Positions 1 through 9,527 of a stretch of DNA of 64,000 nt are shown here, piece by piece. The notes under the pieces were generated by a model. It saw only the letters and a list, made by a program, of their open reading frames with translations. It was not told the origin of the DNA and made no database searches. The stretch's first letter is position 1; every line of letters starts with the position of its first letter. The DNA is from Clostridia bacterium (GTDB lineage: Bacteria > Bacillota > Clostridia > Oscillospirales > CAG-272). Position numbers and translations under genes: made by a program. The DNA lies in contig JAFXHH010000007.1 in NCBI GenBank assembly GCA_017536475.1, forward strand, positions 153,929 through 217,928, given 5' to 3'.

Positions 1-3000
1 ACCTTGATCAAGTTGCCCGCACCGTCCGCACGGCTGAGGATCTTTCCGTTAAGGCAGATCGCCACGTCGGCTTCGAGAGTCAGAGCGCTCGTGAGCTCGA
101 GGTCACAAGCGAGATAGTAATATCCGCCGAGCTTGACCGATTCCTGAAGCTCGTCGATGCTCGTGATCGGGATCCACACGATAGACTCGGTGTGTCCTGC
201 CGTGCAATCGCAGACTGCGCCGCCGCACTCGAGATGCTCCTGTCTTTCCGCGTAGGTCACGGGAACGCTCTCAAAGGTCGTGCCGTCAGCGTAAGTGACT
301 ACGCAAACGTAGGTCTTGAGAGCCTCAACACCGCTAAGGGTGTTGGTGGTCTGTCCCGCAACTACTGCTCCCTTTTGTCCGTCTACGTACTCGTACCAGG
401 TAAACGTAGGCTTACCCGATACGCTGTAGACGAATCCGTTGAATCTTGAGGGCTCGCTGAATATAACGTATCCTCTTACGAGGTTTCCGTTTTCGTCCGC
501 GTATACGGGAACTCCGTCACTGCTTACGAAATAGTCTGCATAGCCCGAAATATCGGTTACGTTAACGCCGTCGGCGACTGCAAAGCCCGCGTCGGCGGTC
601 GTGGTGGTAAATCCGATCAGCGCGCCCTCCGTGAGCTCGCCTGTGACCGTGATCACCATATTCTTCGCAAGGTTGACGTCGTAGGACGTGTTGTCCTTCA
701 CTACTACGTCACCGCTTACGCCCAAGGTACCGCCCGCAACGTTTACGCCGCTTGCGTTACCCGTGACAGTCGTGCCGACCAGCGTGAGCTTGCCGTAATT
801 CATGATCGCGCCGCCGCTTGCCGCCTGATTGCCCGTAAATGTCGAGCCGTTGTCGGAAACGATCGCGGTTCCCGTCAGGTAGACCGCGCCGCCGTTGTTG
901 GCAGCGGAGTTGTTCTTGAAGGTACAGTTGTCGGTAAGGACTGCCTTACCCTCGGGAGTTGAGGTCGCGTAGATCGCGCCGCCGCGATATCCCGCCTTGT
1001 TGCCGTCAAAGGTGGTGTTGCTTACGGTCGCGTAGGAATTCGAAACGTAGATCGCACCGCCGTTCGACGAGCTGCCCGTGGTCTTGTTTCCGATAAACTC
1101 GGAGGAGTCGACTACAAGCGTTCCCGCTACCGTCACAGCACCGCCGTGACCCGTAGTCGTATTATTCTTGAGGCTTGAGCCGTAAAGCTCTGCCGCACCG
1201 TAAACGTAGACCGCGCCGCCGCTTGCCGCCTCGTTTGCGTCAAAGGTCGAGCCGTTGTCCGCACCCTTATCGCCGTCACGGTAGATGCCCGTGCCCGTGA
1301 TATAGACCGCACCGCCGTTCGTGGTCGCCTTGTTGCCCGTAAAGGTACAATCGATCGTAACGACTTCCGCGCCTGTGGGAGTCGCGGTCAGATAGATCGC
1401 CGCACCGCTACCCGCCGCGGTATTGCCCGTGAAGACAGAGTTCTTGATCTCTGCGTCGGCACCGTAGATAAAGATCGCGCCGCCGTTCGAGGTCGTGTTA
1501 TTATTTTCTGTAAAGCTACAATTATCCGCGCTGAATTCCGCACCGTTGTAGATGCAGACTGCGCCGTACTTGGTCGCCACGTTCTTTGAAACGGTCGTTC
1601 CGACGAGAGTGACCGTCGCCTTGAGCGAGCCGTCCTCTGCCGCCGCGTAGATCGCACCGCCCTTGAATGCTTCGTTGGAGGTGAAGGTCGATCCGTTATC
1701 CTCAAGCGTTCCGCCTGCGTAAATATAGATCGCACCGCCGCCGTTCTCATCTCCGTCGGCAGTTGCCGTATTGGAGGTGAGGGCCGCGCCGTTAAGGGTC
1801 ACCTTGCCTGCGGAGTAGCCGCCACTGACCGTGGTCACGTTTACTGCGATCGCACCGCCGTTTGCCGCCTCGTTGCCCTCAAGCTTCGTACCGCAGAGCT
1901 CTGCAGAGCCGTAAACGTAGATCGCGCCGCCGTCGGTCGCCGAGGAGTTGCCCTTGAAGGTCGAAGCGTCGCCGCCGCCAACCGTACCGTCACGGTAGGT
2001 CGCCGTACCCGTCAGATAGAGAGCGCCGCCGTGGTTCGCAGCCGTGTTGCCGTCAAACGTACAGCCCGTGGTGACTACCTCTTCTCCCGACTTGGTTTGG
2101 GTGACGTAGATCGCGCCGCCGCGGTATGCCGCGCCGTTGCCCTCAAAGGAACAATCGCTGATCTCACCGAACGCGCCGCTGATATAGAGCGCACCGCCGT
2201 TCGACGAGCCCGACTTAGTCGCAAGGTTGCCCGTGAATTCGCAGCCGTAGAGACCGATCTCCTTGGCAACGATGATCGCACCGCCGTTGCCGCTTGCCGT
2301 GTTGTTCTCAAAGATAGAATCGTTTATCGTCGTCGCGCTCGCAGCGTAGACCGCGCCGCCGCCGACTGCACTGTTGCCCGTAAAGATCGAGCCGTTAAGA
2401 GCTATATTGCCATCGACGTAGATCGCACCGCCGTTTGCGGTCGCCGTATTGCCCGTATAGGTCGAGCCGTTGTCGGAAACGGTTGCCGTGCTCGTCAGAT
2501 AGATCGCGCCGCCGTCGGTATTCGAGGCGTTGTCCGTGAAGGTAGACCTCGTGATAGAAACGACCTCGTTTTCGGCAGTCTGGGTGACGTAGATCGCGCC
2601 GCCGCGATAGCCCGTAGTGTTGGAATCAAATATACAGTCGCTGATCTCACCGAACGCGCCGCTGAGATAGAGCGCACCGCCGTTCGACGAGCCCGACTTA
2701 GTCGCAAGGTTGCCCGTGAATTCGCAGCCGTCGAGAACGATCTCGTCAGCAGCGATAAGCGCACCGCCGTTGCCGCTTGCCGTGTTGTTCGTGAACGTGA
2801 CGTCGCAAAGCGTTGACGCGCCTGCAGCGTAAGCCGCACCGCCGCCGACCGCCGAGTTGCCGTCAAAGCTCGTGCCGTAAAGCGTTACCTTACCGTAAGA
2901 GCCGATCGCACCGCCGTTGCCGCTTGCCGTATTATTCGTGAAGACAGAAGCGCCCGTGCCGTCCTCGTTGCCGTCACGGTAGATTCCCGTGCCCGCAAGA

Positions 3001-6000
3001 TAGATCGCACCGCCGTTACCCGCAGCCTCGTTACCGTCGAAGGTACAGAGAGCCGTAACGACCTCGGAATTCGCTCCGTTTTCGATGATATAGATCGCAC
3101 CACCGTTATTTACAGCCTGATTGCCCTCAAAATTCGAGCCGTTTATATTGATCGCAGCGTTTTCGGGAGCTCCCGTGATATAGATCGCGCCGCCGCGATA
3201 GTCTGCCGAGTTATCGGTAAACTCACAAGCGTTGATCTCTGCGACCGCACCCGAAAGATAGAGTGCGCCGCCGTTTGCCTCGGTGCTCGCGGTATTGTTT
3301 CCGACGAACTCGCACGAATTGAGCTCGAGCTCACTCGCACAGGCGATTGCTCCGCCGTTGCCCGAGGACGAGTTGCCGTTAAAGTACGTTCCGTAAAGGG
3401 TTGCCGTACCGTAAGCACAGATCGCGCCGCCGTCTGCCGCCGAGCCGTTGCTTATAAATGCCGAAGCGCTATCGCCGCCCTCGGCTCCGTCACGGTAGGT
3501 CGCCGTACCCGTCAGATAGAGAGCACCGCCGTGGTTCGCCGACTTATTGCCGTCGAATACGCAGCCCTCGGTCACTATCTCTGCTCCCTCGGGAGTGGAT
3601 GTCACGTAGATCGCGCCGCCGCGATAGTCTGCCGAGTTATCGGCAAACTCACAAGCGTTGATCTCTGCGACCGCGCCCGAAAGATAGAGTGCGCCGCCGT
3701 TTGCCTCTGCGCCCTCGGTTCCGTTGCCCGTAAATCCGCACTCGTAAAGCTTAAGAGTGCCCGCAGAGGTGATCGCACCGCCGTTGCCCGACGATCTGTT
3801 GCCGTCAAAGTCGGTCTCGTAAAGCGTTACCGCACCGTAAGCACAGATCGCTCCGCCGTTCGCCGAAGCGTTGTTTTCAAAGGTCGAAGCAAGAGGTACC
3901 ATCTCATCTCCGTCACGGTAGATCGCCGTGCCCGTCAGATAGATCGCGCCGCCCGCGCCGTCCGAGCTATTGCCTGTAAAGGTACAGCCGAGAGTCACGA
4001 TCTCGCGCTCCGCAGGGGTCTGCGTTGCGTAGACCGCGCCGCCGCTGGCCTGTGCAGTATTATTTATAAAGGAAGAAGCCTTGATAGACGCCGAGCTGTT
4101 CAAAAGCTCGATCGCGCCCGCGTATTTGACCGCCGAGTTGCCTTCAAACGAGGATCTTTCGATATCTGCGTCGGATCTGATGAAGTAGAACGCGCCGCCG
4201 CTTTCGGAAGCCTCGTTTCCAATGAACGAAGCGTCGGCAATATTCATTTTAGAGGTCTTGCCGTCCTCCTCGGGACCGTTGACGTAGATAACGCCGCCGC
4301 TTACGGCAGAGTTGCCCTCTCCCTCGGCAGAGCCGCCGAATATATTCTCGCGCTCGCCGTCGGTCTTGATCTCAAGATCGCCTCTGGTGTAGATAAATCC
4401 GCCGCTGCCCTCTTGTGAACGGTTGCCCTTGGCAACGATTCCGCAGATGACCGTGCTCGAGTCAAAATACGTCCAGAGCGCACCGCCGTTGCCGCCCGAC
4501 AGGTTACCGTCAAAGACGGTATCGGTCAGAGTCATCTCTGACGAGGACTCCGCACAGATCGCACCGCCATAAAGCGTTGCCATGTTGCCGCTGAAGCCGA
4601 CTCCGTTCGCTTCTACGACTCCGCCTGCGACGAAGATCGCGCCGCCGCGGGAATCTGTCTCGTTCAGGTTTGCACTGTTTTCGGTAAATTTACTGTTTTC
4701 AAGGGTTATCTTGCCGCGATAGGTCACGCTCTCGCCCGTGGTAGCGTCGGTAGCCGTAGACGAGTTGACGTAGATCGCGCCGCCCTTGGTTGCCGTGTTG
4801 CCCTTGAACGCGGAGGAGCTGTCGCCGAGAGTTGCTTGCTCTCCTACGAATATCGCGCCGCCGTTAGCCGTTGCGATATTTGCTTCGAACAGGCTATTGC
4901 CACCTATAGAAAGCTCCTCGCACTCGGAGATATAGAGCGCACCGCCGCTTCTCGACTCGTTACCCGTAGCGACGAGCCCTGTGATAGTAGCGGTTGCTTC
5001 ATTTATATACATAGCGCCGCCGCAGTTGGTCGAGCTGTTGCCCGTTACCGTTACGCCGCTTGCGGTAAAGCTATTGCCCTCTAAAGAGTAGACCGCGATC
5101 GCGCCTCCGTACTGCGCCGTGTTATTTTCAAGCTTCGAATTCTTGACCGATACGGTCGCCGCACCGCTTGCGCCGACTGCGCCGCCGTAGGTCTTGCCTC
5201 CGCTTACGCCCTCGGGGGTAAGGAAGCCGTTATTTTGGAACGTGGAATCTTCAATATCAAGCGTTGCGCTGACTGCGTAGACCGCGCCGCCGAAGCTCTT
5301 GACACCCGAGCTGCCAAGGGTCGCCCTGTTGCCCTCGAACAAACATCCGACGAACGAAAGTCTTGCATCCGTGCCCGCGTAAGCCGCGCCGCCGTTCTGA
5401 CCTGAAGCGTTCTCTTTGAACCTGCTTCCGCAGAATTTCGCGCTTCCGTATACGCAAGCCGCACCGCCCTTATCCGACGTATTGCTCTTGAAGGTACTCG
5501 CGGCACCCGAAATATTCTTTGTGTCTCCGTCGGAGTAGCTTCCCGTACCCGATACGTAAAGAGCACCGCCGATAGACGCCGTGTTGCCCTCAAAGGTACA
5601 GCTCTTGGTGGTAACGGTAGCCTCACCCACGTAGAGAGCGCCGCCGCGCTCGGTCAGATAAGCTCCTTCGGAGATGCCGCCGTTATTCTTAAAGGTGACC
5701 GTATCAAGCGTGAGCTTGTTGGAGGCGACCGCATAGATCGCGCCGCCGTAGGTCGTCGAGCTGTTGGACTCAAAGTGAGTATTCTTAACGGTCACTACCG
5801 TATCGGTCGTCAGATACATCGCGCCCGCGCTGACCGACGCCGAGTTCGACTCAAACGCAGAGTCTTTTATAACGATATTGGTCTTCTTGGTCGCGTAGAT
5901 AACGCCGCCGTATCCGTAGGACTTCTTGACGATGACCTCACCCGTCGACTCGTTGAGATTCTCCTCAACTCTCTGTACAGCCTCGTTCTCCTTGAAGGTA

Positions 6001-7934
6001 CAGCCCGTGATATAGACCTTGGTAGCAGCCTTGGGCTCATCCTCTGCCGCGGAAAGAAGGATAACTCCTCCTCTGCCCGCCTCGTTGCCCTCAAAGTAGC
6101 AATCGGTCAGGTAGACCTCGTTGGTCGTGGTATCCTCGCCTATATAGTTCTGATAGATAGCACCGCCACTCTGGTAAGCGTAGTTTCCTATAAATCTCGT
6201 GTCCTCGAGGATCACGGGACCTGCGGTCGAGATCGCACCTCCCACGCTTCCCTCTGCTCTGTTGCCCTCGAAGGTAACGCCGCCCAGCGCCATAAGGGGA
6301 GTGCGGTAATATCCGAGGTACGCGCCGCCGTGAACGTCGGCAACATTGTTTCTGAAAATAACGGTATCGTCGGCTGCGCCGCAGCTTCCGAGGAAGACCT
6401 CAGCCAAGGCGCTCTCCGAGGTAGCGATAGCGCCGCCCTTGTTGGTGGCTCTGTTGCCCTCGATAACGCCCGCGTAGATCCTGACCGTTTTCTTGGTAAA
6501 GATCGCACCGCCGCGGTTCGCCTCGTTGTCCCTTATCGTACCGCCGTACATATTGAACGTACCGAAGTTGTATATCGCGCCGCCGTAAGCCGAAAGCAGA
6601 GTAGTTCCGTCGGCTTCGTTGCCGATATCCTCAAGGTTGACCGAGTTGTTCGCGATCAGACCGCCGTACATATCGAAGCTTCCGCTTGTGATAAGGACTG
6701 CGGCGCCGCCAACGGGGTAAGTATTGCCAAATTTGTCGGCATACGCATGAACTCTCTCGTTTCCAACCTTTTTGTTGTTTACGATGCTTATTCCGTCGTA
6801 CGTCTTAAGGATCGAGCTGTTGACAAGGCAGATCGCCGAGCCGTTGACCGAAACCGTAACGTTATCGCGGTTACCGTCGATCGTGATATCGGACGAGCCG
6901 TCGGGCTTGCCGAGAACGAGCTCTGCAACGCCGTTCTTAAGGACGTAATGCTTGCCACTCTCGTCCTGACCGACCACTATCATATCGCCCGCAAAGTCGG
7001 CAGCTCTGATCAGCTTCACCGCGCCGTCGGAATAAATAACGGTCTGTCCCGTAAAGTAAACGGTGCGGTCTATAACGATATCCTTGGTCAAATATATGTA
7101 GTCAACGCCTGCCGCCGCACGCTCGATAAGCTCGTCGAGCGTTTCGGTCGCGTCGATCTCCCAGGTAGCCGTAACGGTCACGTTGCTGTTGACCGTTCCC
7201 GACGCGCTGAACGCCTTTCCGTCAGCATCGACCCAGCCCGTGAAGTCGTAGCCGATCCTTTGAGGCTCGGTCAAGGAATAGACTCCGTCCGCGCCGACTC
7301 CGATGGTCAGAGTGCCGCCCATTCCGTCGTTTACGGTGATATTCCAGACCGCAGGGATCTTTTCTATCGCTCTTTCCTCAAAATGATCGCAATTTTTACA
7401 ATCTCTGCGCTCAAGACCCTCGGCATTGACGGTGGGTGCAGTCACCTGCTCCCAATCTCCCATCTCGTGATCAAGCTTCGGGAGCTTTTCGGTCTTTTCA
7501 TCTCCGCAGACCGAGCAAACGTAGAGCTTTTCGCCCTCGCTCTCGCAGGTGGGGTCAAGAGTGACTCTTCCCTCGCCGTAATCGTGCTCGTGGTCCGCGG
7601 TGGTCTCCTCCGCGGTGGTCTCCTCCGCGGTGGTCTCCTCCGTGGTGTTGTCAGGACCGCCTATATCCGTGTCCTCCACGGTGGTGTCCTCGGTGCCGTC
7701 CGTCGAGGAATCTCCCTTGTCGGTGGAGTCCTCCGTGACGCCGTCGGAGGTATCCTCCGTGACGCCGTCGGTGGTGTCCTCGATGGTATCCCCTCCCGAT
7801 TGCGTCGTGGTAGCCGAGGTCTCCTCGTCCTTGCTCGGCTTATTTCTGCACGAAGCAAAGGAAAAGACCAGCACCAAGGCAAGTATCATACATAAGATGA
7901 CGTATACGTGACTTTTCAATGCATTTTTTCTCAT
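1..7934 (-). CDS. Giant GGAIY-repeat (Pmp-like) lipoprotein, partial
   Basis: Open from the ATG at 7934 to the left edge with no stop, giving about 2,640 residues; the C-terminus is outside the window. Seen: a signal peptide ending in a lipobox (FASC, Cys29), a Thr/Glu/Asp-rich linker (repeated TTAEE units), a CxxC module (residues about 100-160), an InlB-like repeat with GYDFTGW, then roughly sixty copies of a motif of type GGA[ILV]Y spaced 25-45 residues, usually after F-x-x-N. This is the Chlamydia Pmp-type repeat, expected to stack as a right-handed beta-helix. Residues after about position 2,430 change to an Ig-like stretch and what may be a second helix. Likely role is a surface adhesin or matrix protein. 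ATG 7937 is also possible, but GGAGG sits only 3 nt from it and 6 nt from 7934. Family confident; ligand unknown. Confidence 0.9.
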   Translation of the reverse strand, partial: MRKNALKSHVYVILCMILALVLVFSFASCRNKPSKDEETSATTTQSGGDTIEDTTDGVTEDTSDGVTEDSTDKGDSSTDGTEDTTVEDTDIGGPDNTTEETTAEETTAEETTADHEHDYGEGRVTLDPTCESEGEKLYVCSVCGDEKTEKLPKLDHEMGDWEQVTAPTVNAEGLERRDCKNCDHFEERAIEKIPAVWNITVNDGMGGTLTIGVGADGVYSLTEPQRIGYDFTGWVDADGKAFSASGTVNSNVTVTATWEIDATETLDELIERAAAGVDYIYLTKDIVIDRTVYFTGQTVIYSDGAVKLIRAADFAGDMIVVGQDESGKHYVLKNGVAELVLGKPDGSSDITIDGNRDNVTVSVNGSAICLVNSSILKTYDGISIVNNKKVGNERVHAYADKFGNTYPVGGAAVLITSGSFDMYGGLIANNSVNLEDIGNEADGTTLLSAYGGAIYNFGTFNMYGGTIRDNEANRGGAIFTKKTVRIYAGVIEGNRATNKGGAIATSESALAEVFLGSCGAADDTVIFRNNVADVHGGAYLGYYRTPLMALGGVTFEGNRAEGSVGGAISTAGPVILEDTRFIGNYAYQSGGAIYQNYIGEDTTTNEVYLTDCYFEGNEAGRGGVILLSAAEDEPKAATKVYITGCTFKENEAVQRVEENLNESTGEVIVKKSYGYGGVIYATKKTNIVIKDSAFESNSASVSAGAMYLTTDTVVTVKNTHFESNSSTTYGGAIYAVASNKLTLDTVTFKNNGGISEGAYLTERGGALYVGEATVTTKSCTFEGNTASIGGALYVSGTGSYSDGDTKNISGAASTFKSNTSDKGGAACVYGSAKFCGSRFKENASGQNGGAAYAGTDARLSFVGCLFEGNRATLGSSGVKSFGGAVYAVSATLDIEDSTFQNNGFLTPEGVSGGKTYGGAVGASGAATVSVKNSKLENNTAQYGGAIAVYSLEGNSFTASGVTVTGNSSTNCGGAMYINEATATITGLVATGNESRSGGALYISECEELSIGGNSLFEANIATANGGAIFVGEQATLGDSSSAFKGNTATKGGAIYVNSSTATDATTGESVTYRGKITLENSKFTENSANLNETDSRGGAIFVAGGVVEANGVGFSGNMATLYGGAICAESSSEMTLTDTVFDGNLSGGNGGALWTYFDSSTVICGIVAKGNRSQEGSGGFIYTRGDLEIKTDGERENIFGGSAEGEGNSAVSGGVIYVNGPEEDGKTSKMNIADASFIGNEASESGGAFYFIRSDADIERSSFEGNSAVKYAGAIELLNSSASIKASSFINNTAQASGGAVYATQTPAEREIVTLGCTFTGNSSDGAGGAIYLTGTAIYRDGDEMVPLASTFENNASANGGAICAYGAVTLYETDFDGNRSSGNGGAITSAGTLKLYECGFTGNGTEGAEANGGALYLSGAVAEINACEFADNSADYRGGAIYVTSTPEGAEIVTEGCVFDGNKSANHGGALYLTGTATYRDGAEGGDSASAFISNGSAADGGAICAYGTATLYGTYFNGNSSSGNGGAIACASELELNSCEFVGNNTASTEANGGALYLSGAVAEINACEFTDNSADYRGGAIYITGAPENAAININGSNFEGNQAVNNGGAIYIIENGANSEVVTALCTFDGNEAAGNGGAIYLAGTGIYRDGNEDGTGASVFTNNTASGNGGAIGSYGKVTLYGTSFDGNSAVGGGAAYAAGASTLCDVTFTNNTASGNGGALIAADEIVLDGCEFTGNLATKSGSSNGGALYLSGAFGEISDCIFDSNTTGYRGGAIYVTQTAENEVVSITRSTFTDNASNTDGGAIYLTSTATVSDNGSTYTGNTATANGGAIYVDGNIALNGSIFTGNSAVGGGAVYAASATTINDSIFENNTASGNGGAIIVAKEIGLYGCEFTGNLATKSGSSNGGALYISGAFGEISDCSFEGNGAAYRGGAIYVTQTKSGEEVVTTGCTFDGNTAANHGGALYLTGTATYRDGTVGGGDASTFKGNSSATDGGAIYVYGSAELCGTKLEGNEAANGGAIAVNVTTVSGGYSAGKVTLNGAALTSNTATADGDENGGGAIYIYAGGTLEDNGSTFTSNEAFKGGAIYAAAEDGSLKATVTLVGTTVSKNVATKYGAVCIYNGAEFSADNCSFTENNNTTSNGGAIFIYGADAEIKNSVFTGNTAAGSGAAIYLTATPTGAEVVTIDCTFTGNKATTNGGAVYITGTGIYRDGDKGADNGSTFDANEAASGGAVYVYGAAELYGSSLKNNTTTGHGGAVTVAGTLVVDSSEFIGNKTTGSSSNGGAIYVSNSYATVSNTTFDGNKAGYRGGAIYATSTPEGKAVLTDNCTFKNNSAANNGGAVYLTGTAIVSDNGSTFTGNQAASGGAIMNYGKLTLVGTTVTGNASGVNVAGGTLGVSGDVVVKDNTSYDVNLAKNMVITVTGELTEGALIGFTTTTADAGFAVADGVNVTDISGYADYFVSSDGVPVYADENGNLVRGYVIFSEPSRFNGFVYSVSGKPTFTWYEYVDGQKGAVVAGQTTNTLSGVEALKTYVCVVTYADGTTFESVPVTYAERQEHLECGGAVCDCTAGHTESIVWIPITSIDELQESVKLGGYYYLACDLELTSALTLEADVAICLNGKILSRADGAGNLIK
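1275..3960 (-). repeat. High-identity super-repeats inside the GGAIY gene
   Basis: Within the giant gene a block coding for T-[YA]-YRDG-x-E/D, then SAF/STF, GGAIC/GGAIY and a CxFxGN segment recurs at about 1280, 1990, 2970, 3490 and 3910. The copies at 1920-2040 and 3430-3540 are almost identical at the nucleotide level. Spacing between copies is about 420-1,000 bp. Such long near-identical tracts make unequal recombination, and so length variation, plausible (inference). Confidence 0.7.
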
Positions 7935-7937
7935 CAT

Positions 7938-8018
7938 TGTCCTCCATTTCGTAATCGTGAATTTTGCCACTCGGCAAAATTCGTGCGCCCACGCGAGCGC
8001 GTGCGCGTGCGTACAGTT
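7938..8018 (-). promoter_or_regulatory. Structured 5' leader with GAATTTTGCC hairpin
   Basis: Between the promoter and the start codon of the GGAIY gene lie a GC-rich hairpin (CGCACGCG / CGCGTGGG region, about 7985-8012) and a second hairpin with arms GAATTTTGCC and GGCAAAATTC (7969-7992), followed by ACGATTAC and the GGAGG ribosome site. Closely similar leaders precede ddh (49986-50120) and the LiaF-like gene (62655-62778). Function unknown. Confidence 0.6.
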
Positions 8019-8024
8019 ATACAC

Positions 8025-8053
8025 ATTATACTACATGATTGCGATTTTGTCAA
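8025..8053 (-). promoter_or_regulatory. Sigma-A promoter of GGAIY gene
   Basis: On the minus strand TTGACA (8053-8048) and TATAAT (8030-8025), both perfect consensus, with a 17-bp spacer. Start of transcription would be about 8018, leaving a leader of about 85 nt. Confidence 0.85.
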
Positions 8054-8163
8054 TAGAAAGCAACCATTTAAGAGTCGAAACGAGTCGAATTCATAATTGC
8101 GTCATAATTTATAAGGAAGATAAAGTACGCAACCGTCTCTTATGTAAATATTGTCAAAAAACC

Positions 8164-8190
8164 GTAGGGGAGCATTTTATCTGCTCCCGA
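8164..8190 (+). repeat. Palindromic GTAGGGG repeat, AGCA-stem type
   Basis: GTAGGGGAGCA...TGCTCCC palindrome, the second stem type of a repeat family found at least ten times here (see 10924, 12742, 14790, 50566, 60505, 60549, 60586). The rest of 8054-8273 shows no gene or other recognisable site. Confidence 0.6.
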
Positions 8191-8273
8191 AACGGCGTTT
8201 TATGTAAAATTCCTGCCTCTGATGTTAAATTTGTAAACGATTGCTTTATTTTCCAATCTAATGTTTACAAATA

Positions 8274-8567
8274 TCAGAAATAAAATCCAATAAATGCGCC
8301 CGCACCGACCGAGCAAAGCGCCGCGACGATATACCCGATCAGCGCTCTGACCGTCTTCATGGGCGACTTTTCGATCGCGGTCACCTTTTTTTCGATCTTG
8401 TCGACCATATCCGACATCGCAGTCTGCTTGGTCGCAAGCACCTCGAGCGCGAGCGCCATTTTGTTCAGCGCGTCAACGCTGCAGGCGAGCTCGTCTATTC
8501 GGTGGCAGTTTGATTTCGAGCGCTGGGTATTTTCAGCGATCTCTTTGATCATCTCCTCTCTGGTCAA
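8274..8567 (-). CDS. Coiled-coil plus single-TM phage protein, XhlA/holin-like
   Basis: 97 residues: a charged, heptad-rich N-terminal two thirds (ALEVLATKQTAMSDMVDKIEKKV region) and one C-terminal membrane segment (residues about 74-97). This layout is typical of haemolysin XhlA-like or holin-accessory proteins at the end of phage tail modules, and the gene lies last in such a module. The start is a TTG that overlaps the stop of the preceding gene; an ATG at 8552 is possible but has no spaced ribosome site. No catalytic motif; assignment rests on architecture and context. Confidence 0.6.
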   Translation of the reverse strand: MTREEMIKEIAENTQRSKSNCHRIDELACSVDALNKMALALEVLATKQTAMSDMVDKIEKKVTAIEKSPMKTVRALIGYIVAALCSVGAGAFIGFYF

Positions 8568-8746
8568 GCCTCCTCACCCCCCTCGATCACGGGCACGGGC
8601 TCGTCGGTCTCCTCGTAGGTGTATTTGCAGGGGACAACGTCGACCGCCGACGCGTATTTTATCCCCGTCTCGACCTGGCGGATGTAAAAACCGCCGTCGC
8701 TGTAATGTTTAACGAGCTTTTCGCTCAAATTTTCTTTGATTATCAT
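8564..8746 (-). CDS. Small phage tail-module protein, unknown function
   Basis: 60 residues starting MIIKENLSEKLVKHYSD; the ATG at 8746 follows GGAGG with 8 nt spacing. A longer TTG start at 8761 would leave no ribosome site. Acidic tail (EETDEP...EGGEEA), no membrane segment. It sits 16 nt after the LRR tail protein gene and overlaps the coiled-coil gene by 4 nt, so the three are probably translated together. Small proteins in this place, such as XkdX-like ones, are common in siphophage tail clusters, but no family motif is clear. Confidence 0.6.
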   Translation of the reverse strand: MIIKENLSEKLVKHYSDGGFYIRQVETGIKYASAVDVVPCKYTYEETDEPVPVIEGGEEA

Positions 8747-8762
8747 AATTTTTACCTCCAAA

Positions 8763-9527
8763 TTATTTCGCCACGATGCGATCAGCCATCGCCGCCCAGT
8801 TGGTCGCGACGATCCACTCGTCGTAAAGCGCGGCGGGAACGTATATCGTCGGATATTGACCCAAAAGAGAATTTCCGCTTCCGATATACGAATCGCTCAA
8901 AGAGGGTATCTGCAGGCACGCCGAGAAATCAAACGTTGCATCGGACGTGCTGTTCATAAGCGCACAGCTTTCGATCTTCTCAAGCGTCGCGGGTGCTTTG
9001 AAGCTTGAGAGATCCATACAGTAATAAAACGCGCCCTGTCCGAGCTCGGTGCAAATACTGCCCTCCTCAAATTCAACGCTCGTAACCTTCACCGAATACA
9101 CGCCTGAAGCGCCTCCGGAAAACAAATAAGCAGGCACTCTCGTGACCTTATTGCCGATCACGGCCCTGATCCCATCGCCGTCTTGTCCGGCACATTGGAA
9201 TATATAAGGGGCACTCACGTCAGCCATATTCGCAGCATTGAAATAAATATACGAAATATTCCTACAACCGTTAAACGCCGCCGCGCCGATACTCACAACG
9301 CTCTCGGGGATCGAAACGCTCGTTATATCCGCGTTCCCCTCAAACGCCGACGCCGCAATAGCAGTCACCGCGTAGGTCACGGTAAGACCGTTGCCGCCGT
9401 TGGCAGAAATGGCGCTGATCGCCGCCGCCATCTCGGAGGGCTTGTACTTATTCTCCGTGCCGTTCTTTGACCTGATAGCATCGCCAATAGCAGTTAGGGA
9501 AGTTTCATTAACTAATACCTTGCTCAT
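8763..9527 (-). CDS. Phage tail protein with BspA-like leucine-rich repeats
   Basis: 254 residues. The N-terminus (LTAIGDAIRSKNGTENKYKP then EMAAAI) matches the short domain that starts many Clostridia phage tail or baseplate proteins. From about residue 50 it turns into LRR_5/BspA-type repeats (ITSVSIPESVVSIGAAAFNGC; ISYIYF; VTSVEFEEGS; LGQGAFYYC), normally linked to surface binding, so a receptor-binding tail tip is a reasonable inference. It has no signal peptide. The ATG overlaps the BppU stop (TGATG), with GGAGGTGG upstream. It ends with the W-A-A-M-ADRIVAK tail common in this group. Confidence 0.8.
   Translation of the reverse strand: MSKVLVNETSLTAIGDAIRSKNGTENKYKPSEMAAAISAISANGGNGLTVTYAVTAIAASAFEGNADITSVSIPESVVSIGAAAFNGCRNISYIYFNAANMADVSAPYIFQCAGQDGDGIRAVIGNKVTRVPAYLFSGGASGVYSVKVTSVEFEEGSICTELGQGAFYYCMDLSSFKAPATLEKIESCALMNSTSDATFDFSACLQIPSLSDSYIGSGNSLLGQYPTIYVPAALYDEWIVATNWAAMADRIVAK

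Noticed and set aside
5775..7895. 706-codon open frame on the plus strand
   Set aside because: It lies wholly opposite the GGAIY gene, has no ribosome site or promoter, and its length follows from the repeat's codon bias.
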